A DNA stretch of 64,000 nt from Achromobacter spanius (GTDB lineage: Bacteria; Pseudomonadota; Gammaproteobacteria; Burkholderiales; Burkholderiaceae_B). A program made the translations under genes and the position numbers. Under the pieces are notes generated by a model. That model made no database searches and was not told the origin of the DNA. It was given only the letters and a program-made list of their open reading frames with translations. The stretch covers positions 2,108,001 through 2,172,000 of the forward strand of contig NZ_CP121261.1 in assembly GCF_029637605.1 (NCBI RefSeq), read 5' to 3'. Numbering within the stretch: position 1 is the stretch's first letter; each line of letters starts with the position of its first letter. Below, in pieces: positions 7,874 through 19,340 of the stretch.

Positions 7874-9345
7874 GATGGGTTGATCTCCTTGGGGGTGTTG
7901 TTGTGAGCGGCCTCGCGCCGCAGTATCTTGCCGGGCCGCGTCATGCCCGGCGTCGCGGGAAACACCGGCTGGCCATTGACCAGCACGTGCTCAACGCCGA
8001 TAGAAGGCAGCGTGGGCGCGTCCCAGGTGGCGCGGTCGGCCACGGTATCCGCGTCGAACACCACCACATCCGCCCAAGCGCCCACGCTGAGTTGTCCGCG
8101 TCCGGCCAGGCCGAATACGCGCGCGGGCAAGGCCGTCATCTTGGCCACGGCTGCTTCCAGCGTCAGCAGTTGGGCTTCGCGCACATAGCGGCCCAGCACC
8201 CGCGTGAAGCTGCCCCACAGGCGGGGATGCGGATGCGCGTCGTTGGGCAGGCCGTCCGAACCAACCATGCAGCATTCGTGTTTGAAGATGCGCTGCACCT
8301 CGGCTTCGTCCATCGCGAAATAAATCGCGCCGGCAGGGCAAAGGCGCTGCGCGGCCTCGGTCTTGTCGCAGCCCCAGCGCGCGGCGATATCGGTCAGTGT
8401 TTCGCCGCTGCATTCGGGATGCGGCACCGACCACGTGATGCGGATGTCGTCGATGCTGTCGGCGCGTTCGGGGATCAGGATCGTTGAGCTGCCCGGATAC
8501 GGATAGATGTCCAGCGCCACGTCGATGCCCTCGGCGCGAGCCCGGTCGATGTTGGCCAGCGTGGCGCGGCTTTTTCCCCAGTTGCGCGGCATCATGCATT
8601 TGTGGTGCGACAGCACCGTGGCGCAACCCGTGTTGCGGCCCACGGACAGCACTTCGTCCACCGCGGCCTCGACCTCGTCGCCCTCGTTGCGGATGTGGCT
8701 GGTGTGCAGCGCGCCATGGACCGCGGCCACACGCGCCAGGCCGTCCAGTTCCGCTTGTTCGGCCACGCCGCCCGGCTGGTAGGCCAGCCCCGTGCTGAAG
8801 CCCACCGCGCCGGCCGTCAGCGCATCGGCCAGCATGCGCTGCATGGCGTCCTGCTCGGCCGGGGTGGGCGCGGCGGAGGGATCGCGCATGGCGGCCAGGC
8901 GCAGGTTGGCGTGGCCGACCAGCGCCGCCACGTTGATCATGGGCTGCTGCGCGCGCAAGGTGTCAAAGTAGGCGTGCATGTCGGCGAACAAGGGCGTTTC
9001 GCCCAGCAGCGCCAGCGCCGCCGCCGTGTTGCCGGGCAAGGGCGCGGGCGCGCCGCTGACCCCGCAATTGCCCACCACCACCGACGTGATGCCCTGGCTG
9101 GTCTTCCATTCCAGGCCCGGCTTTTCCACGAACATCAGGTCATCGTGGCCGTGCGAATCAATAAAGCCCGGCGCCACGATCTTGCCGTGCGCCGCCACTC
9201 GGCGCGCGGCGCTTGCGCCCGACAGGTCGCCAATGGCTGCGATGCGTTCGCCCGCCACGCCCACGTCCGCGCGTAGCCTGGGGCCGCCCAGGCCATCGAT
9301 GACCCAGCCGCCTTCAATGATCAGATCCAACTGTTCCTGCCGCAT
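7870..9345 (-). CDS. N-acyl-D-amino-acid deacylase (D-aminoacylase)
   Basis: A 491-residue amidohydrolase-superfamily enzyme. The N-terminal beta domain leads into the metal motif PGFIDSHGHDD at about residue 58-68, followed by GITSVVVGNCGVSGAP with the metal-bridging cysteine typical of D-aminoacylases, HTSHIRNEGDEV, SHHKC and the MVGSDGLPNDAHPHPRLWGSF signature. The family hydrolyses N-acyl-D-amino acids to D-amino acid plus carboxylate, using one or two zinc ions. It is transcribed with the downstream Bug receptor and lies divergent from a LysR gene, 89 bases away, which probably regulates it. The exact D-amino acid preference cannot be read from the sequence. Confidence 0.88.
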   Translation of the reverse strand: MRQEQLDLIIEGGWVIDGLGGPRLRADVGVAGERIAAIGDLSGASAARRVAAHGKIVAPGFIDSHGHDDLMFVEKPGLEWKTSQGITSVVVGNCGVSGAPAPLPGNTAAALALLGETPLFADMHAYFDTLRAQQPMINVAALVGHANLRLAAMRDPSAAPTPAEQDAMQRMLADALTAGAVGFSTGLAYQPGGVAEQAELDGLARVAAVHGALHTSHIRNEGDEVEAAVDEVLSVGRNTGCATVLSHHKCMMPRNWGKSRATLANIDRARAEGIDVALDIYPYPGSSTILIPERADSIDDIRITWSVPHPECSGETLTDIAARWGCDKTEAAQRLCPAGAIYFAMDEAEVQRIFKHECCMVGSDGLPNDAHPHPRLWGSFTRVLGRYVREAQLLTLEAAVAKMTALPARVFGLAGRGQLSVGAWADVVVFDADTVADRATWDAPTLPSIGVEHVLVNGQPVFPATPGMTRPGKILRREAAHNNTPKEINPS

Positions 9346-9385
9346 GATTGTCCCGCCTGGATGAAGCCCCTAGTATCGTCGGCGC

Positions 9386-9416
9386 GATCAATCTGGAAAA
9401 ATTGTTTTTATTGATC
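9386..9416. promoter_or_regulatory. Candidate LysR operator between deacylase and lysR
   Basis: GATCAAT at 9386-9392 and ATTGATC at 9410-9416 form a perfect inverted repeat with a 17-base spacer, and an inner CAAT-N8-ATTG pair lies at 9389-9404. This is in the 89-base divergent gap and is AT-rich compared with the surroundings. It fits the partly palindromic T-N11-A type of site bound by LysR proteins. Confidence 0.45.
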
Positions 9417-9434
9417 TATCTATCGTGATTTGAA

Positions 9435-10442
9435 ATGAATCGTCTGCCCAAGCATGTCACGTTGAAGCACCTGACCGCGTTCGTCGCGGTAGCGCAGGAA
9501 TCCAGTTTTACGCACGCGGCCAAGCGCTTGTTTCAGACCCAATCGTCCGTGACCAGCCTGGTGCGGCAATTGGAAGACGCATTGGCCACGCAGCTTTTTG
9601 CGCGCACCAGTCGGCGCGTGCTGCTGACGGCAGCGGGCGAAGAATTCCTGCCGCGCGTGATGCGCTTGCTGGCGGATTTTGATGGCGTGATCGAAGACGT
9701 GGTGCGCTTTGGCGCGCTGGAGCGCGGGCGCGTGGGCGTCGCGGCCGCGCCGTCCGCCATCACGCAGATCATCGCGCCCGCCGCCACCGCCTTCGCGGCG
9801 CAGTACCCCGCCGTGCGCCTTTACCTTAGCGACGACAATTCCGGCCGCATTCAGCGCAAGGTGGCCGCCCGCGAGGTGGACTTCGGCCTGACCAGCCGCT
9901 GGGCCGATGCGCCCGGGCTGCGCTTTGACCCCTTGCTGGAAGACCGCTTCGGCGTGCTCTACCGTGCCGATGACGACAGCCTGCGCCCGGGCCGCGACGG
10001 CACCATGCGATGGTCGGACCTGGCGGGGCGCAAGCTGGTGGGGGTGGTGGACGAAACCGGCATCATGGCGCTGCTGCGCGCCCGCGCCGACTTGCCGATT
10101 GAGGCGGGCGCGCCGTTCTATGAAGCGTCCAGCACCACCTCGCAGGCGGCGCTGGTCAAGGCGGGGTTGGGCGTGGCCCTGCTGCCCGCGCTGGCCGCTG
10201 AACGTGTACGGGAGCCCGGGCTGGCCTATGCGCTGCTGGCGCGCCCGACCGTCGTGCGCACCGTGTGCATCATCCGGCACAAGGAATATCCGTTAAGCCC
10301 GGCAAGCCAGGCGTTGATCCGCGCTATTCACGATTACCTGCGCACGGCGACGCTGCCGGCCGGCTGCAAGCGGGTGCGCGCCGGTCCCGCCGGGCCAAAG
10401 CCCGAGCCGGGTCTACATCAACGGCCTGAATCAACAGCCTGA
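9435..10442 (+). CDS. LysR-family transcriptional regulator
   Basis: A 335-residue LysR protein. The winged helix-turn-helix occupies about residues 8-66 (LKHLTAFVAVAQESSFTHAAKRL through LVRQLEDALATQLFART), followed by a linker helix and a periplasmic-binding-protein-like effector domain (about 95-295). The C-terminus has an extra 35-residue arginine/proline-rich tail, longer than usual for the family. It is divergent from the D-aminoacylase/Bug operon, the classic arrangement for autoregulated LysR control of neighbours. The last codons lie in a 13-bp tandem repeat, which may explain the tail. Confidence 0.88.
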   Translation: MNRLPKHVTLKHLTAFVAVAQESSFTHAAKRLFQTQSSVTSLVRQLEDALATQLFARTSRRVLLTAAGEEFLPRVMRLLADFDGVIEDVVRFGALERGRVGVAAAPSAITQIIAPAATAFAAQYPAVRLYLSDDNSGRIQRKVAAREVDFGLTSRWADAPGLRFDPLLEDRFGVLYRADDDSLRPGRDGTMRWSDLAGRKLVGVVDETGIMALLRARADLPIEAGAPFYEASSTTSQAALVKAGLGVALLPALAAERVREPGLAYALLARPTVVRTVCIIRHKEYPLSPASQALIRAIHDYLRTATLPAGCKRVRAGPAGPKPEPGLHQRPESTA

Positions 10443-10456
10443 CTCAACAACCCGAA
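10418..10456. repeat. Tandem repeat, three 13-bp units
   Basis: The units TCAACGGCCTGAA, TCAACAGCCTGAC and TCAACAACCCGAA follow one another. They span the stop codon of the LysR gene (10440-10442) and end at the base before the stop of the converging gene. Confidence 0.8.
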
Positions 10457-11287
10457 TCAAAAGCTCAGGTTCTTGAACTCGCGCGTGGCAGCGGTCAGCG
10501 CCTGTTCGGTGGGCAGGCGTTCCATGGAGCTGGCGCCGTAGAAGCCGTGGCAATGCTTGCAGGCGCGCAGCACGTGGGCGGCGTCTTCGGGCGTGGCGAT
10601 GGGGCCGCCATGGCACAGCACGATGATGTCGGGCCGCACCGCCAGCGCGGCGGCGGCGATGCGGTCGATGGCCGCCACGCAGCCGTCCAGCGTCTGCGCG
10701 GTTTCCGCCCCGATGGACCCGCCCGTCGTCAGGCCCATATGCGCCACGATGATGTCCGCGCCCGCCTGCGCCATGGCCACCGCATCGTCCTCGTTGAACA
10801 CGTAGGGCGTGGTCAGCATGCCCTTCTGGTGCGCCAGGCGGATCATGTCGACCTCCAGCGCGTAGCCCATGCCGGTCTCTTCAAGATTGGCGCGGAAGGT
10901 GCCGTCGATAAGGCCCACGGTGGGAAAGTTCTGCACGCCCGAGAAACCCTGGCGCTTCAGGTCATCCAGGAATACGTCGAAATCGCAGAACGGATCCGTG
11001 CCGTTCACGCCCGCCAGCACCGGCGTCTTCTTCACCACGGGCAGCACTTCGCGGCCCATGTCGACCACGATCTCGTTGGCGTTGCCGTACGCCAGCAGGC
11101 CGGCCAGCGAACCCCGACCCGCCATGCGGTAACGGCCCGAGTTATAGATGACGATCAGGTCGATACCGCCCGCTTCCTCGCACTTGGCCGACAAGCCCGT
11201 GCCCGCGCCGCCGCCCACGATGGGCGTGCGCGCGCGCACCATGGCGCGAAACTTTTCCAGCAGTTCATTACGGTCAAAACGCGGCAT
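10457..11287 (-). CDS. Phosphoenolpyruvate hydrolase-like TIM-barrel protein (Tm-1 C-terminal half homologue)
   Basis: A 276-residue single-domain TIM barrel of the phosphoenolpyruvate mutase/hydrolase-related family. Typical segments are [70 protein letters not shown] and [21 protein letters not shown] precedes the ATG. It begins 11 bases after the Tm-1-like gene, so both are co-transcribed. Plant Tm-1 carries this domain as its C-terminal half fused to the other protein. The bacterial biochemical function is not established; a catabolic or signal role is guessed by annotators. Confidence 0.8.
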   Translation of the reverse strand: MPRFDRNELLEKFRAMVRARTPIVGGGAGTGLSAKCEEAGGIDLIVIYNSGRYRMAGRGSLAGLLAYGNANEIVVDMGREVLPVVKKTPVLAGVNGTDPFCDFDVFLDDLKRQGFSGVQNFPTVGLIDGTFRANLEETGMGYALEVDMIRLAHQKGMLTTPYVFNEDDAVAMAQAGADIIVAHMGLTTGGSIGAETAQTLDGCVAAIDRIAAAALAVRPDIIVLCHGGPIATPEDAAHVLRACKHCHGFYGASSMERLPTEQALTAATREFKNLSF

Positions 11288-11298
11288 GGTGGCAGTCC

Positions 11299-12519
11299 TT
11301 AGCGGGTAGCGATGTCAAGAAATTGGTCGACCGCCGTCTGGGCGAACAAGGGGTCGTTGATATGGCAGGGCACGCGCACCAGGCGGCGGTCCGGCGTCTG
11401 CACCACGTGCTTTTCCAGCGCGGCAAACAGCGCGGCATCCGCCTCGGGGTCCCAGAATGCCTGGCCCGGTGCGTCCAGCGCCGACACGCCGCCTTCCGGT
11501 ATCAAAAAGCGCACCGGCCCGTTGCATTGGTTCAGTTTCGCCGCAATCCATTCGCCCTGCCGGGTGTTCTCTTCGGCCGTGGTGCGCATCAGCGTCACCT
11601 GCGGGTTATGCGGGTAGAACGTACGGCCCTGATAGCGTTCGGGCACCGTGTCCATGCCGCCGAAGTTCACCATGTCCAAGGCGCCGCAAGAGCCCACATA
11701 CGGCGCACCGGTGCGAGCCACGGCGCCCAGGCGGTCTTCGGTGCAGGCCAGCACGCCGCCAAACAGGAAGTCGCAGACTTCGGTGGTGGTCAGGTCCAGC
11801 ACACCGGCAAGCAGGCCGCTGTCCAACAGCTTTTCCATCGACTGCCCACCCGTGCCCGTGGCATGGAACACCAGGCAGTCGTAGCGCGCGTCCAGCAGCG
11901 GCGTCACTTGCTGCACGCAAGCCGTGGTGACACCGAACATGGTGATGCCCACGGCCGGGCGGCTGTCGTCGTCGCCGGCGGCAGCGCTGGCGGCGGCCAT
12001 GCGATGCGCCCCCGCGATGGCGCCCGCCGCGTTGGCCAGCACGCGGCGCGATATGCGGTTCAGGCCGGCCACGTCCGTCACGGAATACATCATGGCGATA
12101 TCCGACGGGCCGACATAGGGCGCGACATTGCCCGAGGCCATCGTGGACACCATCACCTTGGGCGTGCCGATCGGCAGCGCGCGCATGGCGGGCGTGATCA
12201 GCGCGGTGCCGCCCGAGCCGCCCAGGCCCAACAGGGCGCCAATGCCCGCGTGGCTGGCCACGTAGCGTTCAAAGGCCAGCGCCATGGCCGCGATGGCCGT
12301 GCCCCGGTCGCCGGTGAACACGGCGTCCACCCCGCCCGGGTGGCTGGCCGCCACGTCGCGCGCCTGGACCCGCGCCGCGCTGGCAGCGCCTGTGGTGGAC
12401 ACGTCCACCGACACCACGTCCACGCCTTCGCGCTTGAGCAGGTCCACCACGTACTCGGCTTCCTGGCCCTTGGTGTCATAGGTGGCGGCAACAAAGACCT
12501 GCTGATTTGAATGCGTCAT
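11299..12519 (-). CDS. Tm-1-like ATP-binding protein (UPF0261)
   Basis: A 406-residue protein of the UPF0261/Tm-1-like family. The N-terminus [37 protein letters not shown] and the glycine-rich [23 protein letters not shown] loop are hallmark segments; a mid-protein [16 protein letters not shown] and [15 protein letters not shown] also match. The tomato Tm-1 N-terminal domain has this fold and binds ATP. I chose the ATG at 12519, which has GGAGGA just upstream; the frame is open for 26 more codons but those look non-coding. It forms an operon with the TIM-barrel gene and is divergent from a TetR gene 99 bases away. Confidence 0.85.
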   Translation of the reverse strand: MTHSNQQVFVAATYDTKGQEAEYVVDLLKREGVDVVSVDVSTTGAASAARVQARDVAASHPGGVDAVFTGDRGTAIAAMALAFERYVASHAGIGALLGLGGSGGTALITPAMRALPIGTPKVMVSTMASGNVAPYVGPSDIAMMYSVTDVAGLNRISRRVLANAAGAIAGAHRMAAASAAAGDDDSRPAVGITMFGVTTACVQQVTPLLDARYDCLVFHATGTGGQSMEKLLDSGLLAGVLDLTTTEVCDFLFGGVLACTEDRLGAVARTGAPYVGSCGALDMVNFGGMDTVPERYQGRTFYPHNPQVTLMRTTAEENTRQGEWIAAKLNQCNGPVRFLIPEGGVSALDAPGQAFWDPEADAALFAALEKHVVQTPDRRLVRVPCHINDPLFAQTAVDQFLDIATR

Positions 12520-12618
12520 GGCTCCTCCGCGGGCGGCTACACTCGGTGCGCGCCTCAATATGTGAGGCCAGAATGGAAGATCCAAAGAAAGGTCCAATCA
12601 GGCCTGTAGAATCAAGAA

Positions 12619-13344
12619 ATGAGACGAAAGAATCATACTGAGACACCAGTCTCACGTCAAACCTCGACCCCTGCCCGCCCGCCCTTGGCAGCGCGCCTGA
12701 TCGCGCCCGCCAGCCCGCAGGCCGCGGCCAGCGGCGAGCCGCCGCACGGCCCGCGCGCGCGCATGCGCAAAACCTTGCTCGACGCCGCCCAACAGTTGAT
12801 GGCGCAAGGCATCACGCCGTCTGTCGCGGAACTGGCTGAACACGCCCAGGTGTCGCGGGCCACGGCGTATCGCTACTTTCCCAGCCAAAGCGCGTTGATC
12901 GCGGCGGTGGTGGACGAAAGCCTGGGCCCCATCCTGGCTTGGGATTCCGACGCGCCCGACGCCGCCACCCGCGTCGACGAACTGCTGCGGTTTGCCTACC
13001 CCCGGCTGGCCTCGCACGAGGCGCCCTTGCGCGCGGCCATCATGGTGTCGCTACAGCAGCACGCCGAAGCCAGCGCAGGCAAGCCCGCCGCCGACCCCAG
13101 GCTGGTGCGGGGCCACCGCGTCGACATCCTGAAGCGCGCCATCGCGCCCTTGGCCAGCGAGCTGACACCGGCGCAGCAAGAGCGCGTGGCGCAAGCGCTG
13201 TCGCTGGTCTACGGCACCGAAGTGTTCCTGGTCTTGAAAGACATCTGGCACCTGGACCTGCCCGCCGTCACGGACGTGGTGCGCTGGACCGCCAACGCCA
13301 TCATCCAGCAAGCGCTGGCCGAGGCGCGCACACCGACTGCATAG
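12619..13344 (+). CDS. TetR-family transcriptional regulator
   Basis: The frame gives 241 residues from the first ATG. The helix-turn-helix of TetR proteins is at about residues 47-95 (MRKTLLDAAQQLMAQGITPSVAELAEHAQVSRATAYRYFPSQSALI), so about 48 proline/alanine-rich residues precede it. A perfect inverted repeat lies at 12639-12654 inside that leader, so a downstream start, such as the ATG at 12763, is a realistic alternative. The C-terminal helical domain would bind an unknown effector. It is divergent from the Tm-1-like operon and probably represses it and itself. Confidence 0.82.
   Translation: MRRKNHTETPVSRQTSTPARPPLAARLIAPASPQAAASGEPPHGPRARMRKTLLDAAQQLMAQGITPSVAELAEHAQVSRATAYRYFPSQSALIAAVVDESLGPILAWDSDAPDAATRVDELLRFAYPRLASHEAPLRAAIMVSLQQHAEASAGKPAADPRLVRGHRVDILKRAIAPLASELTPAQQERVAQALSLVYGTEVFLVLKDIWHLDLPAVTDVVRWTANAIIQQALAEARTPTA
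12620..12654. promoter_or_regulatory. Candidate TetR operator
   Basis: TGAGAC-ACCA-GTCTCA at 12639-12654 is a perfect 6-4-6 inverted repeat, and a further TGAGAC half-site lies at 12620-12625. It lies next to the divergent TetR/Tm-1-like promoters, the usual place for a TetR operator. It also overlaps the first codons of the longest TetR reading frame. Confidence 0.5.
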
Positions 13345-13506
13345 CAACGACACGTAGCGCCTGCGCATGGCAAGCACGCATAGCAATGGCACACAGCAAG
13401 TGCGTGCAGGCTGACGGCTTGCTGTCACGGCCGCGTCACCCGCCACGGGCATAGTTCGGCGTTTTGCGGCCAGCCTTCGCCGGCCGCGCGACGTTGGAGT
13501 GTGTCC

Positions 13507-15165
13507 ATGCAGTTCGAAGTATCCCGCTTGCGCCGGGCCATCATGCCCTTGTCCCTGGCTTGCGTCACCCTGTTGAGCGCCTGCGGCGGTAGCGATGACG
13601 ACGATGACGCCGTCGTCGAACCCACGCCCCCGGTCGTCACCGAACCCGCCCCGCCCGTGGACCCCAAGCCCGTCGAAACCGGCGCCTGGACCACGGGTGA
13701 CCTGCACGTGCACACCTACCAATCGGACGACGCGCAAGTCAGCCTGGAAAGCGCGCTGGACCAGGCGTTTGACCGCTACAAGCTGGACTGGGCCGCGCTC
13801 TCGAACCATCTGAGGCTGTCGGGTCGCGACCATACCGGCACGGCGCTGGCCGGCGGCGCCATTCCGTTTTCCACCGGCATGGCCTTGTATGAAGTGCCCT
13901 TCATCAAGACCGCGCAGGCTGCCGGCCGCTATGCCGGCAAGATCATTTTCTCGTCCTTCGAATGGGACATGCCGACGCATGACCACGTCAACATCGGCAT
14001 CGGCACGGACGACCCGCAGTCGGCCAAGTCGCTCACGGCCGTGGCTGAATTCGAATACCTGTTCACCAACCGCGACCCCGCCTTGTTCGACCCATTGCTG
14101 GTGTCGCGCCTGTCTGGCGAAACGCGCGCCTACACCACGCATGCCGATTCGCTGGCGGCGTTGAAGTGGCTGCGCGACAAGCATCCCGACAGCTACATGT
14201 TGTTGAACCACCCGTCGCGTTACGCGGGCAAGTACACCGTGGCGCAACTGCGCGAGATGAACGACCTGGCGCCCAACGTCTTCTTCGCCATCGAAGGCAT
14301 GGTCGGCAACCAGATGGAGCCGGACCGCGGCGGTTACGCCTCGGCCTACACCAACGCCTTCCTGCCCAACCGCACCTATGGCGGCGTGGACTACCTGGTG
14401 GCGCATCTGGGCGGCACCTGGGACGCGCTGCTGGGCGAAGGCCGGCGCATCTGGACGGTGGCCGATTCCGACTACCATTTCCGCACCGCCTCGGGCCTCT
14501 ACAGCTCGGGCTATGCGCCTGGCGAATATGCCAAGACACATGTGTGGAAAGACGGCGACAACATGGCGGCCGTGGTGGCCGGCTTGAAGAGCGGCCGCGT
14601 GTTCGGCGTGTTCGGCGACCTGATCGACGCCCTGGACTTCCAGGCGCAAGGCGCGTCCGGCACCGTGCACATGGGCGGCGAACTGCAAGCCACCAAGGGC
14701 GAAAAGGTGGAAGTCACCATCCGCTTTCGCAGCCCGGACAGCAACAACTATGAATACCCCATCGAAAGCGGCAACCCCACCTACGTCAAGCCCACCGTCA
14801 ACCACGTGGACCTGATCGTGGGTGACGTGGGCGCGCGCGCCGCCGCCGGCACGCCCGACTATGATGCCGACACCAACCCGTCCACGCGCGTGCTGGCCCG
14901 CTTTACGCGTGCCGACTGGACGGTGGATGCCGACGGCTACAACGTCATCAAGACCACGGTGACGGCGGACAAGAGCCAGTATCTGCGCCTGCGTGGCACC
15001 AACCTGGGCGTGGACGTGGCCGGCGAAACCGCCGCCGGCGAACCGCTGCCTGACGCCAAGGTGGATCTGGCCGATAACGTTGCGCGCTTCAACGCCATCA
15101 ACGCGCGCAACTACAACGACCTGTGGTTCTATTCGAATCCGGTGTTCGTGACCGTGGCACAGTGA
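13507..15165 (+). CDS. PHP-domain-like lipoprotein
   Basis: A 552-residue protein with a lipoprotein signal (lipobox LLSAC, cysteine about residue 26), an acidic GGSDDDDDA segment, and a proline-rich linker to about residue 58. Then comes GDLHVHTYQSDD, the first metal motif of PHP/metal-dependent phosphoesterase domains, with further histidines in WDMPTHDHVNIG, LLNHPSRYAGKY and VADSDYHFRTASG. The C-terminal third looks like a beta-sandwich. GGAG lies eight bases before the ATG at 13507; the GTG two codons upstream is less well placed. It is probably an outer-membrane-anchored hydrolase; the substrate is unknown. It ends before a bidirectional terminator. Confidence 0.72.
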   Translation: MQFEVSRLRRAIMPLSLACVTLLSACGGSDDDDDAVVEPTPPVVTEPAPPVDPKPVETGAWTTGDLHVHTYQSDDAQVSLESALDQAFDRYKLDWAALSNHLRLSGRDHTGTALAGGAIPFSTGMALYEVPFIKTAQAAGRYAGKIIFSSFEWDMPTHDHVNIGIGTDDPQSAKSLTAVAEFEYLFTNRDPALFDPLLVSRLSGETRAYTTHADSLAALKWLRDKHPDSYMLLNHPSRYAGKYTVAQLREMNDLAPNVFFAIEGMVGNQMEPDRGGYASAYTNAFLPNRTYGGVDYLVAHLGGTWDALLGEGRRIWTVADSDYHFRTASGLYSSGYAPGEYAKTHVWKDGDNMAAVVAGLKSGRVFGVFGDLIDALDFQAQGASGTVHMGGELQATKGEKVEVTIRFRSPDSNNYEYPIESGNPTYVKPTVNHVDLIVGDVGARAAAGTPDYDADTNPSTRVLARFTRADWTVDADGYNVIKTTVTADKSQYLRLRGTNLGVDVAGETAAGEPLPDAKVDLADNVARFNAINARNYNDLWFYSNPVFVTVAQ

Positions 15166-15185
15166 AGTAAACCCCGTCGGTAAAG

Positions 15186-15206
15186 CCCGCCGGTAAACCC
15201 GGCGGG
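15186..15206 (+). terminator. GC-rich hairpin after lipoprotein gene
   Basis: CCCGCCGG (15186-15193) pairs with CCGGCGGG (15199-15206) around a five-base loop. No T-run follows directly, so it may support the stronger terminator 20 bases downstream rather than act alone. Confidence 0.4.
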
Positions 15207-15220
15207 CCGAACGCGGCACG

Positions 15221-15256
15221 AAAAAAAGCCTGGCATCTTTCAATGCCAGGCTTTTT
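15221..15256. terminator. Bidirectional intrinsic terminator
   Basis: The nine-base arms GCCTGGCAT (15228-15236) and ATGCCAGGC (15243-15251) form a perfect stem with a six-base loop. They are flanked by seven A upstream and five T downstream, so the hairpin works in both directions. It lies between the stops of the lipoprotein gene and clpB. Confidence 0.92.
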
Positions 15257-15274
15257 GCTTACTGCAGGTTTTGC

Positions 15275-17881
<2,607 letters not shown>

Positions 17882-17942
17882 AATGGTCGTTTGGCTTGTT
17901 GAAGAGCCTGACCGATACGTGCCGGCTGGCTCGATATCCTGA

Positions 17943-17970
17943 ATATGCGGCCGGATGAGAAAATTTCAAC
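17943..17970 (-). promoter_or_regulatory. Heat-shock (sigma-32) promoter of clpB
   Basis: Read on the minus strand, GTTGAAA (17970-17964) is followed after exactly 13 bases by CCGCATAT (17950-17943). The E. coli sigma-32 consensus is CTTGAAA-N13-CCCCATnT, so both boxes and the spacer fit well. The predicted 5' untranslated region is about 55 bases. Confidence 0.75.
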
Positions 17971-17986
17971 ACCTGCCGCCCCATGG

Positions 17987-18045
17987 TTTGCTTCGACGTG
18001 CTGGGCTTCGACGTGCTGGGCTTTGACGTGCTGGGCTTCGACGGC
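17987..18045. repeat. 15-bp tandem repeat upstream of the cyclotransferase gene
   Basis: Units of CTGGGCTTCGACGTG run at 18001-18015, 18016-18030 (one change) and 18031-18045 (last bases changed), preceded by a partial copy from 17987. The array sits between the clpB promoter and the next gene's ATG. Because 15 is a multiple of three, it stays open as VLGFD repeats in the frame of the following gene. Confidence 0.85.
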
Positions 18046-18060
18046 TTGAATAACCGATCT

Positions 18061-18498
18061 ATGAGCATATACGTTTTTATCTACGGTACCCTACGCGCGG
18101 GCGAAATCAATGATCTGGCGCAAGCCGCCGCTCAGCGCGGCCTGCCCGCGGCCCAATGGGTGGGACACGCCACGGTGCCCGGCATGCTGGTGGATTTCGG
18201 CCAGTGGCCGGGGCTGATCCCCGTGGCTGACGGGCGCCGGGTGCGCGGCGATGTCTATCGCGTGGACCCGGCCCTGATCGCCCTGATGGACGAGATCGAG
18301 GAATACGTCCCCGGGCAGCCAGGCTGCTTTGTGCGCCGCGAAATCACCGCGCGGCTGGAAGCGCCGCTTGGCGGGTCTCTGGACCTGCCCTGCCAGTACT
18401 ATCCGATTGATCCGGCACACCGGGCGTCGGCCGTGGACGTATTCGAAGAAGACTGGATCGCCTACCGGCAAGCGCGTCTGTCGCCCCCCGGCGCGTAA
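18061..18498 (+). CDS. Gamma-glutamylcyclotransferase family (AIG2-like) protein
   Basis: A 145-residue protein whose N-terminus YVFIYGTLRAGEIND is the substrate-binding YGSL-type loop of the gamma-glutamylcyclotransferase fold. The acidic MDEIEEYVPG segment (residues 76-84) carries the probable catalytic glutamate. Family members convert gamma-glutamyl amines to 5-oxoproline or act on related compounds. The ATG at 18061 is preferred; the open frame upstream only translates the 15-bp tandem repeats. It is cytoplasmic. Substrate is not predictable. Confidence 0.8.
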   Translation: MSIYVFIYGTLRAGEINDLAQAAAQRGLPAAQWVGHATVPGMLVDFGQWPGLIPVADGRRVRGDVYRVDPALIALMDEIEEYVPGQPGCFVRREITARLEAPLGGSLDLPCQYYPIDPAHRASAVDVFEEDWIAYRQARLSPPGA

Positions 18499-18597
18499 GA
18501 CACCCGTAGTAACAACCGACTACAATGAATTTTGTCTTCACGCTTGTACACCCGTACTCGCCCTTCCCGGCGCGACGGGCACTATAAAGGTCATCGT

Positions 18598-19326
18598 ATG
18601 CAAAAACGGGTTCCTGTTGCCCCGGATGCCGCCCACTGTTCCACGTGTATGTTGGGTCACGTGTGTGTGCCCGTGGGCATGGCCGCCGCCGAAGTGGAAA
18701 AGCTGGACGAGCTGGTGCAAGAGCGCGTGCGCCTTGAAAAAGGCAAGATGCTGTACTCGCTGGACCACCCGCTTGACGCCGTCTACGGCGTGCGCTTTGG
18801 CAGCATCAAGACGCAACTGGAAGACGCCACCGGCCAGATCCAGATCACCGGTTTTCACCTGCCCGGCGAGATCGTCGGCATGGACGGCATGCTGGAAGGC
18901 AAGCACGTGTCGGCGGCCGTGGCGCTGGAAGACTCCGAGGTGTGCGTCATCCGCCTGAACGAAGTGGACCGCGTGGCCGCGCACCTGCCTTCGTTGCAAC
19001 AACAATTCCGCCGCCTGATGAGCCGCGAAATCACCCGCTCGCATCAAATGCTGGCGTCGCTGGGTTCGATGCGCTCGGAACAGCGCCTGGCGGCTTTCCT
19101 GCTGAACCTGTCGCAGCGCTATGCCTCGCTGGGTTATTCGTCGACCGAGTTCGTGCTGCGCATGAGCCGCGAAGAAATCGGCAATTTCCTGGGCCTCACC
19201 CTTGAGACCGTCAGCCGATTGTTCTCTCGTTTTGCGCGCGAGGGCCTGATCAAGATCAATCAGCGCGAGGTCCGCATCCTGGATCTGCCCGCCCTGAAGC
19301 AACTGCTGGGTCAAGAGAACTGCTGA
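18598..19326 (+). CDS. fnr: Oxygen-responsive Fnr-type regulator
   Basis: A 242-residue Crp/Fnr protein. Cysteines at 14, 17 and 23 follow the C-x2-C-x5-C spacing of E. coli FNR, and Cys116 corresponds to its fourth ligand, so a [4Fe-4S] oxygen sensor is expected. The cyclic-nucleotide-binding-like barrel (about 30-150) leads to a dimer helix and a helix-turn-helix (EEIGNFLGLTLETVSRLFSRF) with the E-x-x-S-R recognition residues that read TTGAT half-sites. It would activate anaerobic or microaerobic respiration genes. The start gives the expected length. Bordetella relatives have been called BtrR/Fnr. Confidence 0.92.
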   Translation: MQKRVPVAPDAAHCSTCMLGHVCVPVGMAAAEVEKLDELVQERVRLEKGKMLYSLDHPLDAVYGVRFGSIKTQLEDATGQIQITGFHLPGEIVGMDGMLEGKHVSAAVALEDSEVCVIRLNEVDRVAAHLPSLQQQFRRLMSREITRSHQMLASLGSMRSEQRLAAFLLNLSQRYASLGYSSTEFVLRMSREEIGNFLGLTLETVSRLFSRFAREGLIKINQREVRILDLPALKQLLGQENC

Positions 19327-19340
19327 ACGCCCGTTGCGCC

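Noticed and set aside
13051..15243. A 730-codon open frame on the minus strand
   Set aside because: It runs antisense to the PHP-like lipoprotein gene, is histidine/glutamine/arginine-rich without any motif, and crosses a terminator. It is a by-product of high-GC codon bias.
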